The notes under the pieces were generated by a model, which searched no databases, was not told where the DNA came from, and saw only the letters and a program-made list of their open reading frames with translations. From Bacteroidales bacterium (GTDB lineage Bacteria > Bacteroidota > Bacteroidia > Bacteroidales > UBA932), in contig JAFRPH010000038.1 of the NCBI GenBank assembly GCA_017429205.1, forward strand, positions 1 through 64,000: 64,000 nt of DNA, in the 5' to 3' direction. Positions within the stretch are counted from its first letter, which is position 1; each line of letters opens with the position of its first letter. A program made the position numbers and the translations under genes. Shown in pieces: positions 47,902 to 55,587 of the stretch.

Positions 47902-48228
47902 ATGATCCACGTGGACAAAGTCAAACTGATGGACAGCGGCACGGTGCTCTTCCGGGCGGCTAGCCGGGAGGAAGCCGTCGCGAAGGTAGTGCAGGCGCTG
48001 CAGGGCGCGGAGCTGGAAGAATACGCCCCGGGCGCGTTCCTGGCCGATTTCTCCGACGCCCTCTTCTACAGCGTCGTCCGCGCCGTCGTGGAGCCGATGT
48101 CGGAGGAGGGCCGATACGCGGCCAGCTTCCAGGAAGGCAACCGCTGCCGATGCGTCCTCTGGCCCTTCCCCTCCCGCCAGGCCTGGCGCCGGATGGACCG
48201 GATCAAGGCCGATCTTCGCAGGGAATGA
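47902..48228 (+). CDS. Hypothetical protein (108 residues)
   Basis: No family is recognised. The protein has no signal peptide; residues 1-45 look alpha/beta (MIHVDKVKLMDSGTVLFRAASREEAVAKVVQALQG) and the C-terminus is basic (SRQAWRRMDRIKADLRRE). Its own promoter box, lying back to back with that of the binding-protein gene, and normal codon use support expression. It precedes tRNA-Thr by 88 bases. Confidence 0.6.
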   Translation: MIHVDKVKLMDSGTVLFRAASREEAVAKVVQALQGAELEEYAPGAFLADFSDALFYSVVRAVVEPMSEEGRYAASFQEGNRCRCVLWPFPSRQAWRRMDRIKADLRRE

Positions 48229-48259
48229 GGCGAATCATCGGCCGAATCACGAAAAATTA

Positions 48260-48289
48260 TTTGGAATCAAAAAATTATTCCTATATTTG
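48260..48289 (+). promoter_or_regulatory. Promoter of tRNA-Thr
   Basis: TTTG (48260-48263), 18 bases, TATATTTG (48282-48289), 27 bases before the tRNA. Confidence 0.7.
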
Positions 48290-48316
48290 CAGTCCCGATT
48301 CACCGAAATCGGTCTT

Positions 48317-48389
48317 GCCACTTTAGCTCAGTCGGTAGAGCAGCGCATTCGTAACGCGCAGGTCGGGAGTTCGAGCCTCCTGAGTGGCT
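48317..48389 (+). tRNA. tRNA-Thr (anticodon CGT)
   Basis: Acceptor GCCACTT pairs with GAGTGGC (one G-U). D-arm is AGCTCAGTCGGTAGAGC. The anticodon loop TTCGTAA gives CGT; the closing pair of that stem is an A-C mismatch. T-arm is GGGAG-TTCGAGC-CTCCT. The discriminator is T and no CCA is encoded. Confidence 0.9.
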
Positions 48390-48391
48390 CT

Positions 48392-48419
48392 AAAAAGTCC
48401 GGATTTTCCGGACTTTTTT
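48392..48419 (+). terminator. Rho-independent terminator of tRNA-Thr
   Basis: AAAAAGTCCGG (48392-48402) pairs with CCGGACTTTTT (48408-48418), ending in a T run. Confidence 0.88.
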
Positions 48420-48426
48420 GTTTATT

Positions 48427-48599
48427 TACCGGGGGAAGACCCCCGGACCCCCTCCGTCGCTTCGCCTCCGAAGCATGCTGCTTCGTCTAATAATACCGGA
48501 GGAAGACCCCCGGACCCCCTCCGTCGCTTCGCTCCAAGGTTACGAATCTATAAACCGCTATCGACTTACAAATACCGGGATAGACCCCCGGACCCAACC
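48427..48599 (+). repeat. Three GC-hairpin repeats downstream of tRNA-Thr
   Basis: Units begin TACCGG at 48427, 48494 and 48573. Each contains (G/A)GGA(A/T)AGACCCCCGGACCC; the first two continue CCTCCGTCGCTTCGC and are almost identical over 42 bases, the third is cut short. CCGGGGG-AAGA-CCCCCGG in unit 1 is a hairpin without a T-tract. From 48600 to 48755 the spacer is AT-rich and I see nothing else. Confidence 0.75.
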
Positions 48600-48755
48600 G
48601 GAAAAAGGCACCTCGTGCAGAGAGTGTGGAAATATTTGTTAATTTGTTGTTTATAAGTAATTAAAACAAAGTTGTTTATACTTATAACTTTTTTGTTATA
48701 GCTCAAAGAGCCTGGCAAAAGGCCGGAAGCAGGCCGTTATCTCGCAAAAATATCG

Positions 48756-48763
48756 TACCTTTG
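48756..48763 (+). promoter_or_regulatory. -7 box of the flavoprotein-receptor operon
   Basis: TACCTTTG, 20 bases before the ATG at 48784; no convincing -33 box. Confidence 0.55.
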
Positions 48764-48783
48764 CCGAAATCTTTGTCAAGTCT

Positions 48784-50280
48784 ATGAAATCGGATATCAT
48801 TGTGATCGGAGGAGGAGCCTCCGGCCTGGTGGCGGCCCTCGGAGCCGCGGAAGTGTTGGCGCAGTCGGGCAGCGGCGAAACCGTGACCGTGCTGGAGAAG
48901 ATGCCCAAGGCAGGCCGGAAGGTGATGATCACCGGCAAGGGCCGGTGCAATTTCACCAACGTCAAGGAGTGGGGCGACTTCTCGGACCATGTCCGTACCG
49001 ACACCAATTTCGTCAGCCCCGCTTGGCACAACCTCACCCCGGAGAAACTCATCGAGCTGTTCAAGGCCAACGGCCTCCGCAGCGTCGTGGAACGCGGCGA
49101 CCGCGCCTTCCCGGAGTCCCATATGGCGGGCGACGTGGTGGACACCCTTCTCAGGGCGTGCACGCTCGCGGGCGTGAAGGTGGTCACGGGCTGCGAGGTC
49201 AAGACCGTGGACAAGACGAACCGCGGCTGGAGCCTGGACACCGTGAAGACGATCATCAAGGAGCGCCGCATTCCCAGCGACGACCCGCGCAAGAAGCCCC
49301 AGTTCAAGATCGAAACCAAGATCGAGACCGAGGAATACACCTGCGCGAAGCTCATCATCGCCACCGGCGGCCTGTCCTATCCGGGCACCGGGTCCACGGG
49401 CGACGGCTATATGTGGGCCGAGGAGCTCGGCCACAGCGTCGAGCCCTGCTATCCGTCCCTGACCGCCCTCGTCCCCGAGGGCTACAAGACGGAGCAGAGC
49501 GCCCTCGCGGGCGAGATCAAGCAGGCCTTCCGCGGCCGCACCGTCTATGGAAAGACCAAGGAGCGGAAAATCACTCCCCTGCCGGACTGGTATCCCAAGT
49601 TCGAGAAGCACATCGAGCGCATCAAGCCCCTGTCCGAGCTCGGCGAACTGTTCAACGGGAACAACCTGGAGAACGTCCAGCTCACCCTCTTCATCAACGG
49701 CGAAGAGGCCCAGAGCGAGTTCGGCGACATCGAGTTCACCGACGGCGGCCTGGAAGGCCCGCTCGGCTTCATGGTGAGCCGGAAGGCGGTCAACGCCCTC
49801 AACAACGGCCAGAAAGTGAGCGTCTCCATCGACCTAAAACCCGCCGTGGAGCTCGAGAAGCTCGACGAGGACATCCACCAGAAATGGGAGGAGGTCATCC
49901 ACGACGAGCGTTCGGAAGGCCAGAGCTTCCAGCGCCTGTTCCGCATCATGCTGGGCAAGCTGATGCCGTGGAACCTCACGCTGGCGTTCCTGAAGACCAA
50001 TTCCAAGGTGAGCGTCGACACGCTCGCCGCCCGGATGAAGGACTGGCGGATGGACATCGCCGGCTTCGTGGGCTTCGAACGCAGCGTCGTCACCGCGGGC
50101 GGCATCGCCACCGGCGAGGTCGTCGCGAAGACGCTCGAATCCAAGAAGCAGCCCGGCCTGTATTTCTGCGGCGAGGTGCTGGACATGGACGCCGACACCG
50201 GCGGCTACAACCTCCAGCTCGCCTTCTCCACCGGCTACCTGGCCGGCCAGTCCGCCGCCAAGGCCTTGACAGACAAATGA
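48784..50280 (+). CDS. HI0933/YhiN-family FAD-dependent oxidoreductase
   Basis: The 498-residue flavoprotein has the dinucleotide motif IIVIGGGASGLVAALGAAE, then the family signature MPKAGRKVMITGKGRCNFTN. A second site is LIIATGGLSYPGTGSTGDGY, and the C-terminal FAD contact is YFCGEVLDMDADTGGYNLQLAFSTGYLAG. It is about 90 residues longer than many members because of an insert (IKERRIPSDDPRKKPQFKIE region). The physiological substrate is unknown. It overlaps the receptor gene by the ATGA motif, an unexpected partner. Confidence 0.9.
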   Translation: MKSDIIVIGGGASGLVAALGAAEVLAQSGSGETVTVLEKMPKAGRKVMITGKGRCNFTNVKEWGDFSDHVRTDTNFVSPAWHNLTPEKLIELFKANGLRSVVERGDRAFPESHMAGDVVDTLLRACTLAGVKVVTGCEVKTVDKTNRGWSLDTVKTIIKERRIPSDDPRKKPQFKIETKIETEEYTCAKLIIATGGLSYPGTGSTGDGYMWAEELGHSVEPCYPSLTALVPEGYKTEQSALAGEIKQAFRGRTVYGKTKERKITPLPDWYPKFEKHIERIKPLSELGELFNGNNLENVQLTLFINGEEAQSEFGDIEFTDGGLEGPLGFMVSRKAVNALNNGQKVSVSIDLKPAVELEKLDEDIHQKWEEVIHDERSEGQSFQRLFRIMLGKLMPWNLTLAFLKTNSKVSVDTLAARMKDWRMDIAGFVGFERSVVTAGGIATGEVVAKTLESKKQPGLYFCGEVLDMDADTGGYNLQLAFSTGYLAGQSAAKALTDK

Positions 50281-52637
50281 TTTCCCTCCGGCGCATCCTC
50301 GGATCGGCCCTCCTGGCGCTCGAGTCCCTGACGGGACTGGCCCAGCCCCGGACGGTCGTCCTTTCCGGCTATGTCCGCGACGCGGAGAGCGGGGAACCGC
50401 TCCCCCAGGCGGTCGTCTTCCTGGAAGACCGGAAGACGGGCGTGGCCGCGGATGCCGTCGGTTTCTATTCCCTGCACGTCCCCACGGGAAAGCACACCGT
50501 CTACTGCTCCTACTTCGGCTACGAGACGGAAGAAGTCCAGCTTGAGTTCACGAAAGCGGCCAAGCGGGATTTCCTCCTGAAAGTGGACCGGAGCGAACTG
50601 GAGGCCGCCACCATCTTCTCGCGCTCCAAGCGGGAGGAGATCAAGCTGCCGCAGATGGGCCTGCAACGGGTCGATGCGGCCCTGGTGAAGAAAATGCCGA
50701 CGCTGATGGGCGAAAACGACATCATCCGCGTCATCCAGATGATGCCAGGCGTCCAGACCCCGAGCGAGGGCTCCACCGGCTTCAGCGTCCGGGGCGGCGG
50801 CATCGACCAGAACCTGATCCTCATCGACGGCGCCCCCGTCTACAACTGCGGCCATTTCCTGGGGTTCCTGTCGATGTTCAACGGCGACGCCATCCGCGGC
50901 GCAGACCTCTACAAAGGCGATTTCCCCGCCTCCTACGGCGGCCGCATCTCCTCGGTGCTGGACATTTCCACCAAGGACGGCAACAACCGCACCTTCGGCG
51001 GGAACGCGTCCTTCGGCCTGATCACGTCCAAACTTTTCCTGGAAGGGCCCATCGTCCCGGGCAAGCTCTCTTTCATGCTTGCCGGACGGCGGACCTACAT
51101 GGACCTGCTGCTCCCAGTCATCGGCGCCAAGCTGCCGGACAAGACGCAGATGTATTTCTACGACCTGAACGGCAAACTCAGCTGGGTCGCCGGCGAGAAG
51201 GACCGCGTGTACCTGAGCGCGTTCAGCGGCAAGGACGTGTTCGGTTTCAGCATGCAGGAGTTCAATCTCAACGAGATGGTCTTCGGCTTCGCGAACCACA
51301 CCCAGTCGCTGCGCTGGAACCACCAGTTCTCGCCCAAGTTCACCTCGGATGTCATCCTCTACAACTCGCTGTACCGCAATGACATCGGCACGGAAATGGA
51401 CAACGCCGACTTCGACACCCGGCAGGAAATCCGCGAGAGCGGCGTCAAGACAGCCTGGACCTGGTACATCGACGGAAACAACACCCTGAAGGCGGGCCTG
51501 CAGGCCGCCTGGTTCGGGGTCGTCCCCGGCAATACGAAACCCCGGAACGAGGAGTCCATGGTCAAGGAAGTCACGATTCCCGAGAATTTCGCCTTCCAGC
51601 CGTCCGTCTATCTGCAGAACGAGCAGAAGATCGGGCCGATGACCCTCCGTTACGGACTGCGTTACGCGTCCTTCACCTCCCTCGGCCCCACCGAGCAGAA
51701 GTATTTCGACCCGGAGACCCATGAATTGACCCAGACGCTGCAGGTGGAAAAGGGAAAGGGCATCCGGAAGTATTACGGCCTGGAGCCGCGCCTGTCGGCC
51801 TCCTTCCCCATCACGGACGATTTCTCCGTCAAGGGCGCCTACGTGCGCTCGTTCCAGTATATCCAGCAGTCTCGCATCAGCATCACCGGCAGCCCGGTCG
51901 ACGCCTGGTTCACCGCCTCCCCGAACGTGAAGCCGCAGCGCTCGGACCAGTATTCGCTGGGCCTCAACGCCCTCTTGGCAGGCGAGGCGCTGCAACTCTC
52001 GCTGGAAGGCTTCTACAAGGACAACAAGAATGCCATGGACTTCGTGGACAATCCCGGCCTGGTCATGGCCGATCCCGACCGCGAAGGCCTCCTCCGCTTC
52101 GGCAACTCCTGGTCCTACGGCGCGGAGCTCATGCTCAAGTACGATTTCGCCCGCTGGAACGGCTGGCTGGCCTACACCTGGTCCCGCGCCTGGTACCATA
52201 TCCCGGAGCTGAACGGCGGAAAGCCCTATCCGTCCCCGCTCAACCACGAACACGCCGTGAACATGGTCCTGACGTACGATTTCTCCAAGCGCTGGTCCGC
52301 CTCCACGGAATGGGTGTTCTACAGCGGCTCCCCCACCACCTATCCCGTGGGCCGGTTCAACTACATGGACCGCTGGATTCCCGTCTATTCCAGCCGCAAC
52401 GAAGACCGGCTTCCGGACTACCACCGGATGGACGTGTCCCTCACCTACCGCTCCAAGCGGCGCGTGGCCGGCAAGCGCTGGTCCACGGAATGGAACCTGT
52501 CGGTGTACAACGCCTATTCCCGGCACAACGCCTGGTCCATCGCCTTCACGTACAGCAAGAAGGACGAGGAAGCGCAGTCGGCGAAGATCTATCTCTTCAC
52601 CGCCATCCCTTCCCTGTCCTGCAACATCCAGTTCTGA
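50277..52637 (+). CDS. TonB-dependent outer-membrane receptor
   Basis: The 786-residue receptor has signal peptide RRILGSALLALESLTGLAQ and a carboxypeptidase-like regulatory domain (VVLSGYVRDAESGEPLPQAVVFLED...). The plug has MPTLMGENDIIRVIQMMPGVQTPSEGSTGFSVRGGGIDQNLILIDGAPVYN, and the barrel ends IPSLSCNIQF. It lacks SusC features and pairs with a DUF4249 lipoprotein four bases downstream, a common small-ligand import arrangement in Bacteroidota. The start at 50277 was chosen since the open frame upstream lies only across the flavoprotein gene. Confidence 0.92.
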   Translation: MISLRRILGSALLALESLTGLAQPRTVVLSGYVRDAESGEPLPQAVVFLEDRKTGVAADAVGFYSLHVPTGKHTVYCSYFGYETEEVQLEFTKAAKRDFLLKVDRSELEAATIFSRSKREEIKLPQMGLQRVDAALVKKMPTLMGENDIIRVIQMMPGVQTPSEGSTGFSVRGGGIDQNLILIDGAPVYNCGHFLGFLSMFNGDAIRGADLYKGDFPASYGGRISSVLDISTKDGNNRTFGGNASFGLITSKLFLEGPIVPGKLSFMLAGRRTYMDLLLPVIGAKLPDKTQMYFYDLNGKLSWVAGEKDRVYLSAFSGKDVFGFSMQEFNLNEMVFGFANHTQSLRWNHQFSPKFTSDVILYNSLYRNDIGTEMDNADFDTRQEIRESGVKTAWTWYIDGNNTLKAGLQAAWFGVVPGNTKPRNEESMVKEVTIPENFAFQPSVYLQNEQKIGPMTLRYGLRYASFTSLGPTEQKYFDPETHELTQTLQVEKGKGIRKYYGLEPRLSASFPITDDFSVKGAYVRSFQYIQQSRISITGSPVDAWFTASPNVKPQRSDQYSLGLNALLAGEALQLSLEGFYKDNKNAMDFVDNPGLVMADPDREGLLRFGNSWSYGAELMLKYDFARWNGWLAYTWSRAWYHIPELNGGKPYPSPLNHEHAVNMVLTYDFSKRWSASTEWVFYSGSPTTYPVGRFNYMDRWIPVYSSRNEDRLPDYHRMDVSLTYRSKRRVAGKRWSTEWNLSVYNAYSRHNAWSIAFTYSKKDEEAQSAKIYLFTAIPSLSCNIQF

Positions 52638-52640
52638 CCG

Positions 52641-53519
52641 ATGAGAAAGTACCTGATACCGCTTCTTCTGATCCTGTGCGGCTGCACGGAGAGAATCGAC
52701 CTTCAGTCGCGGTCGGACTTCCACGACTACCTGGCGGTCGAGGCCACCCTCACCGACCGGCCGGAAGATCCCCAGCAGGTGATCCTTTCCCGGACCATCT
52801 CCTACTTCCATACCGAGGTGCAGCCGATGGTCCGCGGCGCTTCCGTGAAGGTCAATGACGTGACATTCAGCGAGAAAGAGCCCGGCATCTACACGGCTCC
52901 TGAAGGATATGCCTGCGAAATGGGCGTGGAATACAAGCTCCGGATCCGGCTTCCCGAAGGCGACACCTACGAGGCCGAGGCGTCGATGCCGGAAGCGGGC
53001 TTCCGGATGGACGCCATCGACTACGCCTGGGCCGGCGGGAAGACCATGGAGATGGACAGCCTGTGGACGGTGGGCGTCTGGGGCACGGAGAAAGACATCG
53101 ACAGCTACTACCTGCTCACGCACGCCGTGAACGGCGTTTACCAGCCCAAGGAAATGTGCAAGCTGGCCCCCGACCTGTTCTTCAACAGCAACGAGGTGGC
53201 CGGATTCCCCATCGAACCCCTGCTCCAGTCGGAATTGCTCCGCAAGCAGTACGGGGAATGCTACAAGTACTTGGAAATAGGCGACGTCATCACCCTGGAA
53301 CTCTGGACGATGGACAAGGGCTATTTCGATTACATGCTGTCCCTGACGATGAACGGCGTCTCCATCCCGCTCTTCACGCCCCAGCCCGCGAACGCGCCCA
53401 CGAACATCCGCGGCGAACACGTCGTCGGCTACTTCGCCGTCTGCCCCGTCGCCCGCGCGAGCGTCGAGATAGACGACCCCTTCCGGCCGTATTTCAAGCG
53501 GATGTTTCCTTTCCTATAG
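52641..53519 (+). CDS. DUF4249 lipoprotein
   Basis: The 292-residue lipoprotein has lipobox LILCGC (Cys15). Opening strands YLAVEATLTDRPEDPQQVILSRTISYF and the AEASMPEAGF block match DUF4249, which accompanies TonB receptors of the preceding type. It probably sits at the outer membrane as an accessory to that receptor. Its last six bases overlap the convergent isomerase-like gene. Confidence 0.88.
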   Translation: MRKYLIPLLLILCGCTERIDLQSRSDFHDYLAVEATLTDRPEDPQQVILSRTISYFHTEVQPMVRGASVKVNDVTFSEKEPGIYTAPEGYACEMGVEYKLRIRLPEGDTYEAEASMPEAGFRMDAIDYAWAGGKTMEMDSLWTVGVWGTEKDIDSYYLLTHAVNGVYQPKEMCKLAPDLFFNSNEVAGFPIEPLLQSELLRKQYGECYKYLEIGDVITLELWTMDKGYFDYMLSLTMNGVSIPLFTPQPANAPTNIRGEHVVGYFAVCPVARASVEIDDPFRPYFKRMFPFL

Positions 53520-54704
53520 CAGTTCCTCGAAAAGCTCCTTGCACCGGCCCGGCACGATGATGTGGTGGTTGCCGATGGGATCGGTCAGGAAATAGCGGGC
53601 GTCCTCGGGCCTCAGCTGGAGCACGACCTGCGTACGGCAGAGATTCTGTTCGTATTGATTGCCAATGAGTTCCCCTTCCGCAATAAAGTGACGCTTGAGG
53701 TCGCCGGAGACCTTGAAGACGGTCACCGGACCCTCCGGGAACACGCCGTGGATGCCCACGCCGATGCCGGATTCGAAGTGCGTGTCGAACTGCCAGTTCT
53801 CCACCATGTTGAACGGGATGGTGCAGTGCGCGAAGAGGATGCGGCCGGTCTCCACGTCGATCTGCGCCGGATTCGCCTGGAAGCCGGAGACGCCGGTGAG
53901 GGCGTGGGCGATCATCATCGACAGGAGCGCCGGGACGTCGCCTTCGCAACTGGCGGGAACGTCCTCCGAATTGAAGCAGGACAGGGCCAGGCAGCCGGTG
54001 TTGCCGACGGTGGAGAGCAGGTCGAAGCAGCGGAGCGTGAAGGCGTCCAACCGGTGCCGCTCCACGAGGGCCTTCAGGGCCCGGTAGATCTTGACGGCGC
54101 CGGGATAGGCCGCGCGGACCTCCGGGGCCATGGGCTCGTCGGCCGGGGCGGGCGCGCCGTCGGCCTTGCCGATCTCCACCAGGAGCTCTTCCATGGGCAC
54201 TTCCTCCATCCGGACGCCGAGCTTGTCCAGCACCGCCATCGGGTCCGCCTGGCTGGCGATGAGCCAGTCGGAGGGCTGGCCGACGACGCCGATGCGCATG
54301 TCCTTGAGCCGGGCGCGGGCATCCTGCACCGTCGCCAGCACCTGGATCCGCCGCGCGACATAGTCGTCGGAGCCGTGCAAAACCTCGCCCTTGAGCCCCT
54401 GCTGACGCAGGTAGGACAGGATTTCCAGCGACGCGGCCAGGGAGTTGCTCTTGCCGGAAGTCAAAAGATAGTACCGCTCGATCCCGCGGGCCAGCATCTC
54501 CGGCAGCAGCGCCTTGAAGATGCCCTCCGCCCCGCCGGTGCGGACATAGATGAGATCCAACGTATGCGTGCCGAAATCGGAAAAATCGGCCCCGCGGAAC
54601 ACGAAATCCCCCCCCGGGAACACCCCCTTCAGGAACGCATCCGAAATCTTGGAAACACTCGCCTCATCATGGAGGCCCGAAGTGATGGTATATACTGCTA
54701 TCAT
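53514..54704 (-). CDS. L-fucose/L-arabinose isomerase-like protein
   Basis: The 396-residue cytoplasmic protein resembles the fucose/arabinose isomerase superfamily but is shorter than FucI. MRIGVVGQPSDWLIAS starts a Rossmann-like domain, LRCFDLLSTVGNTGCLALSCFN lies in the middle, and the C-terminal domain has ILFAHCTIPFNMVENW and GPVTVFKVSGDL. The usual catalytic Glu and Asp of FucI are not evident; EDVPASCEGDVPALLSMMI is the likely active-site segment. Substrate and activity are unknown. It may act on the fucose released by GH29, but the genes are far apart. Confidence 0.72.
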   Translation of the reverse strand: MIAVYTITSGLHDEASVSKISDAFLKGVFPGGDFVFRGADFSDFGTHTLDLIYVRTGGAEGIFKALLPEMLARGIERYYLLTSGKSNSLAASLEILSYLRQQGLKGEVLHGSDDYVARRIQVLATVQDARARLKDMRIGVVGQPSDWLIASQADPMAVLDKLGVRMEEVPMEELLVEIGKADGAPAPADEPMAPEVRAAYPGAVKIYRALKALVERHRLDAFTLRCFDLLSTVGNTGCLALSCFNSEDVPASCEGDVPALLSMMIAHALTGVSGFQANPAQIDVETGRILFAHCTIPFNMVENWQFDTHFESGIGVGIHGVFPEGPVTVFKVSGDLKRHFIAEGELIGNQYEQNLCRTQVVLQLRPEDARYFLTDPIGNHHIIVPGRCKELFEELL

Positions 54705-54790
54705 AAGTCAATCGTTATTGAAAATCAATCGTTTTCTTAAAGTCTTTCCGTTCATTCTGTCCTAAACAAAGATTACACTTTGCCCCATTC

Positions 54791-54842
54791 GTGTAAACCT
54801 ATTTCAGGAAAGGTCATCATACAGTGTAAACCTATTTCAGGA
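54791..54842 (+). repeat. 19-base direct repeats, possible IS end remnant
   Basis: GTGTAAACCTATTTCAGGA occurs at 54791-54809 and 54824-54842, a 33-base period. Repeated TGT-starting words near an end are a feature of IS21-family elements, but no transposase remains, so this is only a suggestion. Confidence 0.55.
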
Positions 54843-54864
54843 CAAGTCAGATAAGGATTCGTAA

Positions 54865-54900
54865 CCGGGAGGGGGGTCTCGGGGGGTCTTCCCCCCGGCA
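54865..54900 (-). repeat. GC-hairpin repeat downstream of ffs
   Basis: On the minus strand it reads GCCGGGGGGAAGACCCCCC followed by GAGACCCCCCTCCCGG, the same pattern as the units at 48427-48599. It lies just past the A/T tract that ends the SRP RNA gene. Confidence 0.6.
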
Positions 54901-54910
54901 AATAAAAAAA

Positions 54911-55009
54911 GGGAAAGCTGATTACATCGCACCGCTACGACCTCCTACCCTTGCTGCATTCCTGCCCTGGGGGAGTTCAGAGGGAGCTGGTCGTGTAAGA
55001 CTTTCCCGT
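54911..55009 (-). ncRNA. ffs: Signal recognition particle RNA (small bacterial type)
   Basis: The RNA folds as one long hairpin: its ends GGGAAAG and CTTTCCC pair (55001-55007 with 54911-54917). The conserved Ffh-binding loop region is seen as CCCAGGGCAGGAATGCAGCA followed by AGGGT. A T-rich tract (from AAATAAAAAAA on the plus strand) follows the 3' end and would terminate it. The promoter lies directly upstream. Confidence 0.92.
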
Positions 55010-55011
55010 TG

Positions 55012-55042
55012 CAAAGGTAGTCATTTTTCCGCGACTACCAAA
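55012..55042 (-). promoter_or_regulatory. Promoter of ffs (consensus)
   Basis: Minus strand: TTTG (55039-55042), exactly 19 bases, TACCTTTG (55012-55019). The RNA's first paired G lies five bases after the box, which calibrates the start point for other promoters here. Confidence 0.88.
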
Positions 55043-55525
55043 TTATTCCACTTTCAAACTGTCGAAGATCAAGGGCAGGAGGTCCTCCACCTTGGCGAAC
55101 TTGTAGATGGCGTGCGTGCCGATGAGGATGACTTTCAGCGGGTGGCCGTACAGGCGCTGGTACTCGGCCATCACCTGGCGGCAGGCGCCGCAGGGCGCGG
55201 CGGGCATTTCGCAGACTTCGTCCCCGTTCGCCCCCACGATGGCCAGCGTGTCGAAGGCCACGCCGGGATGGTTCGCGCCGGCGGCGAACATCGCGGTGCG
55301 CTCCGCGCAGAGGCCGGAGGGATAGGCGACGTTCTCCTGGTTGGCGCCCAGGACGACGGTCCCGTCCACCAGGCGGAGGGCGGCGCCCACGCGGAACTTG
55401 GAATAGGGGGAATAGGAGCCGGCCCGGGCCCGGAGGGCGGCGGCGACCAGTTCCCGGTCCTGGGGTTCCATCTCGTCGGGGGTGGAATACTCGAGGTAAT
55501 CGATGGTGATGCGTCTGTCGGTCAT
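55043..55525 (-). CDS. cdd: Cytidine deaminase
   Basis: The 160-residue zinc enzyme converts cytidine or deoxycytidine to uridine. Zinc motifs are CAERTA (Cys and catalytic Glu) and PCGACRQ (two Cys); YSPYSKFRVGAAL forms the substrate site. The ATG at 55525 was taken because the -7 box TATTTTTG (55532-55539) ends six bases upstream, which excludes the ATG at 55534. Confidence 0.95.
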   Translation of the reverse strand: MTDRRITIDYLEYSTPDEMEPQDRELVAAALRARAGSYSPYSKFRVGAALRLVDGTVVLGANQENVAYPSGLCAERTAMFAAGANHPGVAFDTLAIVGANGDEVCEMPAAPCGACRQVMAEYQRLYGHPLKVILIGTHAIYKFAKVEDLLPLIFDSLKVE

Positions 55526-55531
55526 AGTTCT

Positions 55532-55568
55532 CAAAAATAGGAAATATTTTTGGAAATCATTACTTTTG
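55532..55568. promoter_or_regulatory. Divergent -7 boxes of cdd and mnmA
   Basis: Minus TATTTTTG (55532-55539) for cdd, ATG six bases on. Plus TACTTTTG (55561-55568) for mnmA, ATG 19 bases on. -33 boxes are weak for both. Confidence 0.55.
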
Positions 55569-55587
55569 CAGGTGAAAATCGCACGAA

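Noticed and set aside
48427..48656. CRISPR array or small protein genes in the repeats after tRNA-Thr
   Set aside because: There are only three unequal units with irregular spacing and no cas genes; the frames are Pro/Arg-rich artefacts of the repeat.
48945..50276. N-terminal extension of the TonB receptor
   Set aside because: It is the out-of-frame image of the flavoprotein gene; the signal peptide begins at 50277.
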